Source: Planctomycetota bacterium
Lineage (GTDB): Bacteria; Planctomycetota; Planctomycetia; Gemmatales; Gemmataceae
Direction of reading: 5' to 3'
Assembly: GCA_021413735.1 (NCBI GenBank)
Contig: JAIOPV010000178.1
Coordinates: 1 to 64,000, forward strand
Length of the DNA: 64,000 bases
Notes under the pieces: generated by a model
Seen by the model: the letters and a program-made list of their open reading frames with translations, nothing else
The model's database searches: none
Told to the model about the DNA's origin: nothing
Part shown: positions 7,533 through 16,627 of the stretch, one piece after another
How positions within the stretch are numbered: the first letter of the stretch is position 1
Layout: every line of letters begins with the position of its first letter
Position numbers and translations under genes: made by a program

Positions 7533-8525
7533 ATGCCCAAGGTGTTGATCGTTCCGCGCGAAGTTGCCAAGTTCGCGAATCGGTTCAGTGACGTCTTGTT
7601 GAACGCTGGCCTCGAAATTGTCGTGCTGCCGCCAGCGGAAGCGAACTTGCCCACCGAAGATGAACTCATCGCCGCTCTCGCTGGCGTCGAAGCAACTGTT
7701 GCCGGCTCCGAGCCGTACTCACCCCGCGTGTTCGCCGCACATCCGCAACTCAAGGTCGTTGCTCGCGTCGGTGTCGGATACGACGCTGTCGATCTTGCTG
7801 CGGCAACGAAGAGCGGTGCGGCCGTCACCATCGCACCGAACACGAATCAGGGATCGGTCGCCGAACATGCGTTCGCGTTGATGCTCGCATTCACTCGCCA
7901 CATTCCCGCTCGTCATGGCGCAATCGCCGCCGGTGGTTGGCCGCGTTTCATGAGCCTGCCGATGCGTGGTCGCACGCTCGGACTCGCCGGATTGGGTCGT
8001 ATTGGAAAGGCTGTCGCACTGCGGGCACTCGCGTTCGAGATGAAAGTGATCGCGTTCGACCCGTTCCCCGATACGGCGTTCTGTGCCGCCCACGGAATCG
8101 GTCTCGTCTCATTCGATCAACTGCTCGCGGAGTCGGATTTCCTGTCGTTACATCTGCCGATGTCGGCAGAGACGCGCCACATCATCAACCGCGACACCCT
8201 GAGCAAGATGAAGCCGGGAGCGGTGCTGGTGAATACCTCGCGTGGCGGGTTGGTTTGCGAAGCCGATTTGCTGACCGCACTGCAAGGAGGACGAATCGCC
8301 GGGGCCGTACTCGACGTCTTCGAGGAGGAACCAACGCCCGCTGATAACCTGTTGCGGAAGTTGCCGAACGTGGTGTTCACGCCGCATGCGGCCGGGGTGG
8401 ATGTGCAATCGCTTCACGACATGGCGCGATCAGCAGCCGAGGCGGTGGCGTCGTTGCGTCGCGGTGAGTGGCCAGCCGAAAAGGTGGTCAACCCCGACGT
8501 GCGGACTGCGTTCCGCTGGTCTTAA
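7533..8525 (+). CDS. D-isomer-specific 2-hydroxyacid dehydrogenase
   Basis: 330 residues from ATG 7533 (the open frame upstream overlaps the sulfatase). The NAD-binding Rossmann motif LGLAGLGRIGKAV lies near residue 150, and the catalytic triad positions are visible: Arg in VNTSRGGLV, Glu in DVFEEEP and His in FTPHAAG. The length and layout fit phosphoglycerate dehydrogenase-like enzymes without an ACT domain. The exact substrate (3-phosphoglycerate, glyoxylate, hydroxypyruvate) cannot be decided. It is divergently transcribed from the sulfatase across a 109-base shared promoter region and is followed by a palindromic repeat that could act as a terminator. Confidence 0.85.
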   Translation: MPKVLIVPREVAKFANRFSDVLLNAGLEIVVLPPAEANLPTEDELIAALAGVEATVAGSEPYSPRVFAAHPQLKVVARVGVGYDAVDLAAATKSGAAVTIAPNTNQGSVAEHAFALMLAFTRHIPARHGAIAAGGWPRFMSLPMRGRTLGLAGLGRIGKAVALRALAFEMKVIAFDPFPDTAFCAAHGIGLVSFDQLLAESDFLSLHLPMSAETRHIINRDTLSKMKPGAVLVNTSRGGLVCEADLLTALQGGRIAGAVLDVFEEEPTPADNLLRKLPNVVFTPHAAGVDVQSLHDMARSAAEAVASLRRGEWPAEKVVNPDVRTAFRWS

Positions 8526-8642
8526 CTCTGTGGACGGCGGGCGGCTCGCCCGCTGCTGAAGAGCTCCAGTTGCCTGCTGAGAAACTCCAAGACGATCCGT
8601 GTGCGGCAGCTTTTGCGGGCGAACCGCCCGCCGTCCACAGAG
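8526..8642. repeat. Palindromic repeat with 28-base arms
   Basis: Arms at 8526-8553 (CTCTGTGGACGGCGGGCGG start) and 8615-8642 are near-perfect inverted copies around a 61-base centre. It starts directly after the dehydrogenase stop codon, so its transcript would form a strong hairpin. Confidence 0.75.
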
Positions 8643-8675
8643 AAAGCCTCGCTCGACCACGGACACCGAGACCCC

Positions 8676-8915
8676 ATGACGCCGTTGTTTGCCTGTTTCC
8701 CGGTGTGCATGACGTTCGTGGCGATTGGTATCGTCGGGTTGGTCGTGGTTCTGATCATGGGAACGAACCGCGAAGGCCCCAACGCACCCGTTGACGCAAT
8801 TCAAACCGACACCGACACGGACCCCGGCTTTCCGCCGTGGTGGGTCGTGGTGCTCATCTTCGCGGTGGTTCTCCTTCACTTCGCGTTCCTGCTCTGGCTG
8901 TGGCCTGAGTTGTAA
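8676..8915 (+). CDS. Small two-helix membrane protein
   Basis: 79 residues from ATG 8676. Two hydrophobic segments are evident, about residues 8-28 (FVAIGIVGLVVVLIMG) and 54-76 (WWVVVLIFAVVLLHFAFLLW), joined by an acidic linker rich in Asp and Thr. It has no recognised domain. It could be an inner-membrane protein of unknown function. The gene is preceded by the palindrome at 8526-8642 and converges with the DUF1501 gene. Confidence 0.6.
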   Translation: MTPLFACFPVCMTFVAIGIVGLVVVLIMGTNREGPNAPVDAIQTDTDTDPGFPPWWVVVLIFAVVLLHFAFLLWLWPEL

Positions 8916-8990
8916 GGAAACTCGCGGAAAACGAAAACCGGAGGCCAATGCCTCCGGTTCATGTGGTCCTCTCCGCCGGCTCGCCAAGTA

Positions 8991-10277
8991 TCAAAGCAGT
9001 TCGGTGACGGGATTGCGTTCGTCGAGAATATACATCGGGCGGCCAGACCCGTTCGGGAACGTGTAGCTCGCGTCGATGCCCATCGCCTGGTAAATCGTGC
9101 TGAGCAGTTGCGGCACCTTGTACGGCCGGTCCTTCGGGTATTCGCCGCGAGCCGAGCTAGCACCAATCGCCTGGCCCATCTTCAAGCCGCCGCCCGCGAC
9201 CATCGCCGACATCACCGGCGACCAGTGATCGCGACCCGCACCCTGATTGTTGATCTTCGGCGTGCGGCCGAACTCGCCCCACACCACCGTCACCACATCG
9301 TCTTCCATTCCGCGATCGTGCAGGTCTTCGATCAGGCTCGCGATGCCGCGATCAAGCTGCGGAAGTTGCGTCTTCAGTTGCTTGAAGTTGTTTTCGTGCG
9401 TATCCCAACCGCCGAAGCTCAACGTCACGCAGCCGACACCAGCTTCGACCAACCGACGAGCCGTGAGGAACTGTTCGACGCCCTTGTAGCGATCGCGGGT
9501 TCGTGGGTCTTCGTTCTTCAGATCGAGCGCCTTGCGAACCGTGCCCGAAGCGATCATGTCGAACGCACGACCCGCGAACGTGTCCATGCCCTTCATGGTG
9601 CCGCTGGCGTCGATGTCACGGCGAACCGTGTCGAACTGACCGAGAAGGTTCTTGCGGTCGTCCATCCGGTCCACTTTGATGCCGTTGGCGAGGCGAAGGT
9701 TTTCGATGCCAGGGCCGCTCGGGGTGAACGGGCGGTGCGAGACGCCGAGGAAGCCGGGTTCGGTGCCGATGCTGTGACCACGCAGGCTCACGAACGGAGG
9801 CACGTCGTTGGCCCCGCCACTGCGGAGCTTCGAGACGACGGAGCCGAAGCTCGGGTGACCAGCGGTGCGGTTCACGTTCTCGGGGTAGCCAGTGGTGACG
9901 TAGGAATCGGAGTGTTCATCGGTGGCCACGATCGAGCGGACGCAGGAAAGTTTGTCCCACATCCGGGCCTGCATTGGCATGTGTTCGCAGATTTGCACGC
10001 CGGGAACGTTCGTCTTGATCGGGTTGAATTCGCCGCGAAATTCCATCGGGGCTTCGGGCTTCATGTCGTACATGTCCATGTGCGACGGACCGCCCGGCAG
10101 GTAGATCATGATCGCCGCTTTGTTCGGCGTCGAGGGTTTTGTGGTGGGGTCTTGCCCAGCTTTGGCACGGAGCATGTCGGTGAGGGTGAGACCGGCTCCG
10201 AACGCGCCGATCTTCATGAAATTCCGGCGGTTGATGCCGTCGCAGTAGCGTTGTTTGTCGCCGAGGATCGTGAGCAT
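8991..10277 (-). CDS. DUF1501 protein with Tat signal
   Basis: 428 residues. The N-terminus has a Tat-type signal (INRRNFMKIGAFGAGLTL, about residues 15-32). The body carries the DUF1501 blocks: MIYLPGGPSHMDMYDMKPEA, VWGEFGRTPKIN and GRDHWSPVMSAMVAGGG, which place it in the alkaline-phosphatase/sulfatase-like superfamily of unknown substrate, greatly expanded in planctomycetes. These are usually encoded next to DUF1549/DUF1553 cytochrome proteins; this copy has no such partner adjacent. A second, similar protein is encoded at 20897. Confidence 0.88.
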   Translation of the reverse strand: MLTILGDKQRYCDGINRRNFMKIGAFGAGLTLTDMLRAKAGQDPTTKPSTPNKAAIMIYLPGGPSHMDMYDMKPEAPMEFRGEFNPIKTNVPGVQICEHMPMQARMWDKLSCVRSIVATDEHSDSYVTTGYPENVNRTAGHPSFGSVVSKLRSGGANDVPPFVSLRGHSIGTEPGFLGVSHRPFTPSGPGIENLRLANGIKVDRMDDRKNLLGQFDTVRRDIDASGTMKGMDTFAGRAFDMIASGTVRKALDLKNEDPRTRDRYKGVEQFLTARRLVEAGVGCVTLSFGGWDTHENNFKQLKTQLPQLDRGIASLIEDLHDRGMEDDVVTVVWGEFGRTPKINNQGAGRDHWSPVMSAMVAGGGLKMGQAIGASSARGEYPKDRPYKVPQLLSTIYQAMGIDASYTFPNGSGRPMYILDERNPVTELL

Positions 10278-10418
10278 GATGGGTCTCCGTTGCGGAGGAA
10301 GGCAGGTGGGATTCAGGCAGGTGGAAAAACACGTGGCAGCGTTCAGGCAGATTCAACAACCACGATATTAGCCGGGCACCCGAATCGGAGCAATTGGAAA
10401 GTTGAGAATGTAGAATTC

Positions 10419-10491
10419 GCGTAGCCGCGACCCGAAGGGGAGCGTCAGGCCCCAGAAACGGAAACACGCTCCCTTTGGGTCGCGGCTACGC
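10419..10491. repeat. Palindromic repeat
   Basis: GCGTAGCCGCGACCC at 10419 pairs with GGGTCGCGGCTACGC ending at 10491. The arms are about 26 bases with a 20-base centre. It lies between the divergent DUF1501 and MoxR genes. Confidence 0.7.
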
Positions 10492-10555
10492 AGGGTTCGC
10501 CAATTCGGTAAACTGTTGGAACAGCTCCCGCACCGACACGACACGAGGGTTGCCC

Positions 10556-11447
10556 TTGTCCGCCACCGATAAGTTCACCGAATACCTGAACCAGTTCGCA
10601 ATCGACCGCACCGGCATGCTCGAACAGCTTCGGCGAGTGGTCGTCGGGCAGGGCGAAGTCATCGAACAGGTTCTCGCTGCCATCTTCACGCGGGGGCACT
10701 GCCTGCTCGTCGGGGTGCCCGGACTGGCGAAGACGCTCATGGTCAGTTCGGTGGCGCAGATTCTGAACGTCGCTTTCAAGCGAGTGCAGTTCACGCCCGA
10801 CCTGATGCCGTCCGACATCACTGGCACCACCATCCTCGACGAAACGGCCGACGGCAAACGCGAGTTCCGTTTCGTGCGTGGCCCGATCTTCGCAAACATC
10901 GTGCTGGCTGACGAAATCAACCGCACGCCGCCTAAGACGCAAGCGGCGCTCCTCGAAGCGATGCAGGAACGACAGGTCACTGCTGGCCAGGAAACCATGA
11001 AGTTGCCGGAACCGTTCTTCGTGATCGGACAAACCCGAACTCATCAAGGTGCTGACGGCAGAGCGAATCGTTGCGTGGCAGAAGCTGGTGAAGAAGATCG
11101 AGGTGCCGAAGTTCGTGAACGACTTCATCGTGAAGCTCGTGCGTGCGACTCGTCCGAAAGACCCGAGCGCACCGGACGTCATTAAGCGCCTTGTGGACTG
11201 GGGCGCGGGTCCGCGTGCGGGCATCTTTTTGGCGCAGGCGGGTCAGGCGTTCGCCGCAATGGATGGCCGACCGAGCGTGGCCCTCGACGACATCAAGAAG
11301 GCGGCGATTCCGGTGTTGCGTCACCGCGTGAGCGCGAACTTCCAGGCACAGGCCGAAGGCAAGAACAGCGACGACATCGTGGTGGAGTTACTGAAGATCG
11401 TGAGCGAACCCGAACCGAAGAAGTACGCTGAGAAACGGAAGGGATGA
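10556..11447 (+). pseudogene. MoxR-type AAA ATPase, frameshifted with internal deletion
   Basis: The first part (TTG start at 10556, GAGGG six bases upstream) reads as a MoxR ATPase: [16 protein letters not shown], Walker [18 protein letters not shown], Walker B IVLADEIN, and EPFFVIG. At about 11026 the frame is lost and the C-terminal half resumes in another frame at [13 protein letters not shown], continuing through GPRAGIF (sensor 2 region) to the stop at 11445-11447. The family normally has about 45 residues between these points ([21 protein letters not shown] and following, with sensor 1 and the Arg finger), all missing. A deletion of roughly 135-140 bases that also shifts frame explains this; an assembly error is possible. 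MoxR normally works with DUF58/vWA proteins, and the DUF58 gene is downstream. Confidence 0.8.
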
Positions 11448-11468
11448 AATCGCAACGTGGAGGTTGAC

Positions 11469-11555
11469 GCGAGCGTCGAGGCGTCAGCCCGACGGTACCT
11501 TTTCGCGATTCAGCACCTCTGAATTGCACCGTCGGGCTGACGCCTCGACGCTCGC
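11469..11555. repeat. Palindromic repeat with perfect 28-base arms
   Basis: Arms at 11469-11496 and 11528-11555 (GCGAGCGTCGAGGCGTCAGC start) are exact inverted copies with a 31-base centre. It is inserted between the MoxR remnant and the next gene of its operon. Confidence 0.8.
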
Positions 11556-11578
11556 AGGTTCCGCTTTGGTGTTTTCAC

Positions 11579-12031
11579 ATGTGGTATCGGGTGTTCGGTC
11601 GTTCTGAATCGGAACCCTCGCCTGCGGCGCTCGCGGAACACCTGCACGCGGCTGGTGTGTTCGTCGAACCGCACTTCAAGGGCGACGACCTCGGCTGGAC
11701 CTCCGGCGAATTGCGGCTTCCGAACGGTACGGTCGAGATACAGCGATATCTCACGAAACACGACGATCTCCGCGACGATCTGAACGCTTACGCCGCCCAG
11801 TTGGAGACGTGCGATTACAGCCCGAACAGTACCATGCTGATGCAGCACGCCATCCAGACGAAGCAACTCATCACGCTCTCGCAATCTGGCGACGCCGTTG
11901 AGGCGACAGTGGAACGCCTGCTCGAAGTGACATGCCGTTTCCTCGCCGCTGCAACCGATGGCGTCTACCAAATCGACGGGCGCGGTTGGTTTGCAGCGTC
12001 GGGTGAGATGTTGTTGCGAGAACACCCATGA
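11579..12031 (+). CDS. Hypothetical protein in the MoxR-DUF58 operon
   Basis: 150 residues, cytoplasmic. It starts MWYRVFGRSESEPSP and has an alpha/beta composition with WTSGELRLPNGTVEIQRYL and a C-terminal helix-strand unit ending YQIDGRGWFAASGEMLL. Its stop codon overlaps the DUF58 start (ATGA at 12028), a sign of translational coupling. I do not recognise a named family. Its position between MoxR and DUF58 genes suggests a part in the same complex or regulation, which is inference. Confidence 0.7.
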   Translation: MWYRVFGRSESEPSPAALAEHLHAAGVFVEPHFKGDDLGWTSGELRLPNGTVEIQRYLTKHDDLRDDLNAYAAQLETCDYSPNSTMLMQHAIQTKQLITLSQSGDAVEATVERLLEVTCRFLAAATDGVYQIDGRGWFAASGEMLLREHP

Positions 12032-13002
12032 CCGCCGAAAAATATCTTCGTCCCGAAGTCATCCGGCAAGTCGCTCGGCTTGACCTGCGGGCCAAGTTCA
12101 TCGTCGAAGGGTTCCTGACCGGGCTTCATAGCAGCCCGTTCCAGGGGTTCAGCGTCGAGTTCTCCGAACACCGCAAGTACAACCCCGGCGACGACCTCAA
12201 ATCCCTCGACTGGCACGTCTACGCCAAGACCGGCAAATACTTCGTCAAGAAGTTCAGGGCCGAGACCAACATGACGGGCTACCTCGTCATGGATTTGTCG
12301 AAGTCGATGGACTGGAACGGCCCTGCGGAAGCTCGCAAGGCCGGCGTGAAGATCGACTGGTCGGCCCTCGGCGCTGCTGACGAAACGCTCACGAAGTTCG
12401 ATTACGCCGTGTGCCTCGCCGCAGCCCTCGGCTATCTGATGATCTATCAGCAAGACCCCGTTGGCCTCGTCGCGTTCGACACGAAACTCACCACCGTCAT
12501 TCCGCCGAAGAGCAAGCGCTCGCAACTCGGCACAATCCTGTCGGTGCTCGCGAACCTCAAGCCCGTCGGCCAGACGAACATTCCGGATAGCCTGTTTCAG
12601 CTCGCGTCCATGATCAAGGGCAAGAGCCTCATCATGCTCTTCACGGATTTGCTGCCGACGACCGACGACTGGAAGACGGAAGCCGACGCCCTGCTGCGAA
12701 GCCTGTATCGGCTGCGGTATTCAGGTCACGAGGTGATCGTGTTTCATGTGCTGGATGTTCTGGAAACGAAGTTCCCGCTGGCGGGGTTGGTGGACTTTCA
12801 GGACGTGGAATCGGCGGATCACAAGGAGATCGACGCGCAGGGTATCGCGGACGACTACCGGAAGTTCGTGGATGAGTTCCGGGCGTATTACAAGGCGGAG
12901 TGTGCAGGCGCGAACGTCGATTATGTGGCGATGGACACGAGCGTCGGGTTCGACAAAGCACTGCTCGATTACCTGATCCTGCGGCAGCGCCGATTCGGAT
13001 AG
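12028..13002 (+). CDS. DUF58 (vWA-like) protein
   Basis: 324 residues. The diagnostic DUF58 segment is present: GLHSSPFQGFSVEFSEHRKY followed by NPGDDLKSLDWHVYAKTGKY, then a vWA-like core with YLVMDLSKSMDW (MIDAS-type DxSxS near residue 91) and LIMLFTDLLP. DUF58 proteins act with MoxR ATPases, probably as metal-dependent scaffolds in protein maturation. Its start overlaps the stop of the preceding gene. Because the MoxR partner here is broken, this protein may depend on a MoxR encoded elsewhere. Confidence 0.88.
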   Translation: MTAEKYLRPEVIRQVARLDLRAKFIVEGFLTGLHSSPFQGFSVEFSEHRKYNPGDDLKSLDWHVYAKTGKYFVKKFRAETNMTGYLVMDLSKSMDWNGPAEARKAGVKIDWSALGAADETLTKFDYAVCLAAALGYLMIYQQDPVGLVAFDTKLTTVIPPKSKRSQLGTILSVLANLKPVGQTNIPDSLFQLASMIKGKSLIMLFTDLLPTTDDWKTEADALLRSLYRLRYSGHEVIVFHVLDVLETKFPLAGLVDFQDVESADHKEIDAQGIADDYRKFVDEFRAYYKAECAGANVDYVAMDTSVGFDKALLDYLILRQRRFG

Positions 13003-13355
13003 TGATCGGTGAGATCGATTCAGACATCTTCCGAAACCTCTTCTCTGATGTGGGCTTGCGCCATTTCGCGAGCCTTCGCAAAACCCAGGTGCCTTTCTCT
13101 TAAACACAGTCAGGTGCCGTGAATTCTTTACAGGTTGGTTTGTCCGGTGTCGTTCGCCTGCGGCGTATTACCAGGAACTTGTCCGCTGGGGTCTGACGCC
13201 TGAGTTCAAAGCGAGCCGCATGCGACATCTGTTTCTGGTGCGTGCCCGGACACTCACCACGCTATGATGAGGGCGAGATTCCCAGCTTTCATGTCGAGAC
13301 GAACGCACGGCTAATCAAAGATCGCCCACGATCGCATCAAATCAGGAGGCCCACC
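13003..13355. other. Gene-poor gap
   Basis: No confident gene. A short protein-like stretch (AAYYQELVRWGLTPEFKASR, around 13157-13216) is open for only some 35 codons before a stop and could be a remnant of a lost gene. The ribosome-binding site AGGAGG (13344-13349) of the next gene is at the right end. Confidence 0.3.
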
Positions 13356-14891
13356 GTGGAACATGAACCCCTCCGGGCGCTCGTGGCCTGCCTCCGCGAC
13401 AAAGTCGCGGCAGTCCGCTCAGCGCGCCAGGAAGTGGCCAGCCTGATGCCCGACGATGCCGAACTCGTCCGCGAACTCACTGCTCTCGCCATCGAATGCG
13501 GGCCAGACACCGATCCGCTCATGTTCTGGGTCGTCGTTGGTTTCCTGCTCTACGGCAACACGAACGCTGAACTCAGCCCGGCACGCATCGAACACGCTGT
13601 TGCATACATCACGCGCTGGCAGCGTCGAGCCGGCACAATCGTCTTCCGTGAAGCGGGTCTGCTTCAACTGATGTTCCTGTACGGGTTAGGGGTGCGGCGC
13701 GATCTCACTCCGATCGCGGGCGAAACGCCGGAACAGGCGGCAGCGTGGGGTGCGGCGCCGTGGCCCGGTGCGTTCCTCACACTGCGGCGATTCTTGATCG
13801 GTCTTGCCGTGTGGCTCGTCGCCGGTCTACGACGACTCGGCTTCCGCGATGTCGATATGCTCGGCGAGTTCGCCGATTCACGCAGTCGCCGACCCACGGA
13901 AGCGTTCGGGCGATGCCTGGCCGATCACACCATCGGCGTTCTGATGGGGCACGCCCGCTGCCTGTGTGCGGAGCTTTTCCGCGAAGCGAACCCCGGCAGC
14001 CCGCCGGGTTGTGCCGAGCGCCGCCACGAACAACGGCACCTGTTGTCGGGTTACCTCGATGGTCATTGGCCGGTTGGTCGAAACTATCGGGCGCAGCCGT
14101 TCAGCATCACGGAACACATCTTTCGTGCTGTGTGCGGTGGACAGCCCACCCGTCCACGTGCGCTTGAAGAAGGAATCTGGTTCTCGCTCATTCGCGCCAC
14201 GCACGCCTCGCTCGTCGTGCTGAAGGTGCTGGTTTGCGAAAAGTGCCGATCGCATCTGTCGGGGTTCGAGAAGTGCGATGTCTGTTCGACGCCGTGGCCC
14301 ACGAATCGCCTCGTCGATTGGCTCGCAACCGAAGACGACAACCGCTTCCAGCCCGCCGAGGGCAAAGAGTGCCGACGGTGTGGCCGCTTCGCGCATCTCG
14401 ATCAGGAAGCGTGTGCGTGCGGGTCGCCGGGTGTCGGGTTCACTCGCGTGGTGAAGGGCACCGGGCAGGTCGAGTGCATGGCGTGTACGAAGCGGTTGCC
14501 GCGAACGCTTCACACATGCCCGCACGCTCCGTGCCTGAACGCCGATTATGGTGGCGTCACGCATTTCTCGTTCCGTCTCGAAGAGCCGAGCGTTGTCGCG
14601 GCCCCGGTGTGTACTGGCCCGCATCGCGGCAGCGGCGTGTTCCGCCGACCGATCCCGCGAAAGGTGGAAGTCGTCGATAGCTTCGCCGAACAGATCGCGG
14701 ATGTGCGTGATGCTGGTTCGGCGAACCGCCCAACAGACGTGACGCAAACGCCGTTGCCCGTCGCTCTGCAAGAGACGTGGCGTGCAAGTTCGCCCGATGC
14801 CTCCGACCAGTCGCTCAAGACTGCGGACATCGCTCAGGATGTGGTTCACTCTCGGACGCCCACCGCCGTAACCACGGGGAGGGAGTCATGA
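13356..14891 (+). CDS. Multi-zinc-ribbon protein, unknown function
   Basis: 511 residues from GTG 13356, chosen for AGGAGG at 13344-13349. The first 290 residues are mostly helical, with hydrophobic helices at about 54-66 and 143-158 that could be buried or membrane-associated. The C-terminal part has three metal-binding units: C294/C297 with C307/C310; C339/C342 with C353/C355; C374/C377 with C388/C393. A Pro/Ser/Thr-rich tail follows. Its stop overlaps the start of the next gene (ATGA at 14888), so the two proteins are made together. I do not recognise the family; a DNA-, RNA- or protein-binding adaptor for the Lon-like partner is a guess. Confidence 0.75.
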   Translation: MEHEPLRALVACLRDKVAAVRSARQEVASLMPDDAELVRELTALAIECGPDTDPLMFWVVVGFLLYGNTNAELSPARIEHAVAYITRWQRRAGTIVFREAGLLQLMFLYGLGVRRDLTPIAGETPEQAAAWGAAPWPGAFLTLRRFLIGLAVWLVAGLRRLGFRDVDMLGEFADSRSRRPTEAFGRCLADHTIGVLMGHARCLCAELFREANPGSPPGCAERRHEQRHLLSGYLDGHWPVGRNYRAQPFSITEHIFRAVCGGQPTRPRALEEGIWFSLIRATHASLVVLKVLVCEKCRSHLSGFEKCDVCSTPWPTNRLVDWLATEDDNRFQPAEGKECRRCGRFAHLDQEACACGSPGVGFTRVVKGTGQVECMACTKRLPRTLHTCPHAPCLNADYGGVTHFSFRLEEPSVVAAPVCTGPHRGSGVFRRPIPRKVEVVDSFAEQIADVRDAGSANRPTDVTQTPLPVALQETWRASSPDASDQSLKTADIAQDVVHSRTPTAVTTGRES

Positions 14892-16564
14892 ATCTGACAG
14901 TTACCAACGCGCCATCGGTTGCGGAACTTGCTCGTGGTGTTCTCGAAGGCCAAACGCTCGTCGCTGGGCAGTCGTTTTATGCGGCTGGCAGTGGCGTCGT
15001 CGTGGTGCTCGCGCCGCTTCCCCCTGAGGAGACGACACCCGGCGGAGCAGATCACGAGTTGACCATCTCGACAGGCTTCCCACCCGACCCTGCCGCTGCC
15101 GGGATCACCGTGCGGATGCAGCGTCGCGGCGAGACCGGCGGACAACTCGAACGACTCGGCGAAACGGATCGATTCGGTGCGCTGCTGTTCACGCCGGGTT
15201 CTGCAGGCACCGAGTATCAGTTAAGCGTGACTCGTGGTTCGGGTATCAGATTCGATCCCGACGCGGTTGCCATTTTGCAGTTCACAGCCCCAACCGTGAG
15301 TGAACCCGAGAAGGCACCCGAACCGGTCGCAGTTGCGGCACCGTGCCCTGTGTGTCGTGCGACGTCGGACGGATGGACGGCGAAACTCGGTGCGTTGCGG
15401 GAAGCGTGGGGTTGCGGAATGCCCGTTTGCCGAACCCACCTGACCGGGCAGGAGAATGTCGTTCTCGCGGCGGCTCGCGACGCCTGGCATCACAAAGTGC
15501 CCGAGGTGTTTTCGGCGTGTGCCAGGCTACTCGCGGACCTGTTGGATGAACCCGGTGCGGTTCGCAAAGGTTTCTTGCAGCCGTACCCGGTCGAGTTGCG
15601 GAACCAGGCGCTCAATCAGGCCGCGGCGTTGCTTTCGACGGCGATTGCGGTCGGTCACGTTCAGTCGAAGAATCCTGGGAAGGCCGTAGCTGCGGGGCAC
15701 GCCGCAGCCGTGCATTTCCAGGCCGCGATGGGCACGGAACGCACACGATCCGATGCCTTCGCGGGGCGTCTCACGACGGCGGCTAACCATCCGCTTGGGA
15801 GTTTATGGTCGCGGATTGCTCCTCGCGTCGGTGGCGAATGCTCGCAAGGGTTCCTCGCGTTCCGACACTTATCTGCCAGCATCACGCAACAGGAAACGGA
15901 ACCGCCAGCGTTTGCGCCGCTGCGAGATCGGGCAGTCGTGGTGCGACCGCTGCTGTATGACCGCGACCGGGCAATCGGCACGCTCGCCCGGATCGAGTTT
16001 CTTCCGGTTGCGGAAGGTTGCGGGGAAGTCTATCTCGATATCGCGTCGCTCGGGTTCCGCATCCTCGATCCGCAACTCCTGCGGTCACTCGAAGTGGCAT
16101 GGCGATCGATTCAGCCGACGTTCACTCGTGAGCACCCGGGGGCGGCGGTTTGTGTTCGCGTGACCTCCTGTGACGACGATTCGGCCACTCCTGTGTTGCA
16201 GGGAGGCTCGGCGGGGTTGGCAGTCGCGTGTGGCCTGTTGGCACTCGATCGTGGCGACGTTCTCGACGAGAACACGGCCGCGACGGGCGAGCTTTTACCT
16301 GGAAACGCATCAACGGAACTCGGTACTTTTGGCGCTGGGTGGACGGGGCGAGTTACCGAGAAGTTGGAAGCGGTTCGCAGTCACGCTCTTGGTCGCGTCG
16401 TGGTTGGCGTGCTTGATGAAGGGATTCGTTACCCCGGTCAGTTGGACCGCAACGCGAAAGCGAATTTCGAGGCGATCCCGACGCGGACGGTGAACGATGC
16501 CTACCGGGTGTTGTGCCGTGGTCCGTTCGTGGGGAATCGTCCGCAATCCATCAGTTTGTACTGA
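14888..16564 (+). CDS. Protein with a C-terminal Lon/S16-like protease domain
   Basis: 558 residues from ATG 14888 (GGGGAGGGAG upstream; overlap ATGA with the zinc-ribbon gene). Order: a beta-rich N-terminal domain (about 1-135); a B-box-like metal site (C153, C156, C176, C181, H184); a helical middle (about 190-340); and a C-terminal domain resembling the Lon proteolytic fold. There, LQGGSAGLAVACGLL (Ser441) matches Lon's DGPSAG loop, AATGELLPG matches MTGEI, and VTEKLEAVR (Lys492) matches the KEK catalytic lysine segment. The Ser-Lys spacing is 51 residues against about 43 in E. coli Lon. There is no AAA+ domain. Fold and activity are inferred from these motifs only. Confidence 0.7.
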   Translation: MNLTVTNAPSVAELARGVLEGQTLVAGQSFYAAGSGVVVVLAPLPPEETTPGGADHELTISTGFPPDPAAAGITVRMQRRGETGGQLERLGETDRFGALLFTPGSAGTEYQLSVTRGSGIRFDPDAVAILQFTAPTVSEPEKAPEPVAVAAPCPVCRATSDGWTAKLGALREAWGCGMPVCRTHLTGQENVVLAAARDAWHHKVPEVFSACARLLADLLDEPGAVRKGFLQPYPVELRNQALNQAAALLSTAIAVGHVQSKNPGKAVAAGHAAAVHFQAAMGTERTRSDAFAGRLTTAANHPLGSLWSRIAPRVGGECSQGFLAFRHLSASITQQETEPPAFAPLRDRAVVVRPLLYDRDRAIGTLARIEFLPVAEGCGEVYLDIASLGFRILDPQLLRSLEVAWRSIQPTFTREHPGAAVCVRVTSCDDDSATPVLQGGSAGLAVACGLLALDRGDVLDENTAATGELLPGNASTELGTFGAGWTGRVTEKLEAVRSHALGRVVVGVLDEGIRYPGQLDRNAKANFEAIPTRTVNDAYRVLCRGPFVGNRPQSISLY

Positions 16565-16627
16565 TTCGAGTCAGTTGCGAACAACACCGCGTACGGTATC
16601 GTCTGCGAGAAGCCGAGTCGCCATTGC

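Noticed and set aside
8961-10424. 487-codon open frame opposite the DUF1501 gene
   Set aside because: Antisense shadow rich in Arg, His and Val; the minus-strand frame has Tat signal and DUF1501 motifs.
13242-13355. Longer start for the zinc-ribbon gene
   Set aside because: The extra 38 residues precede a strong AGGAGG site placed correctly for GTG 13356 and are not protein-like.
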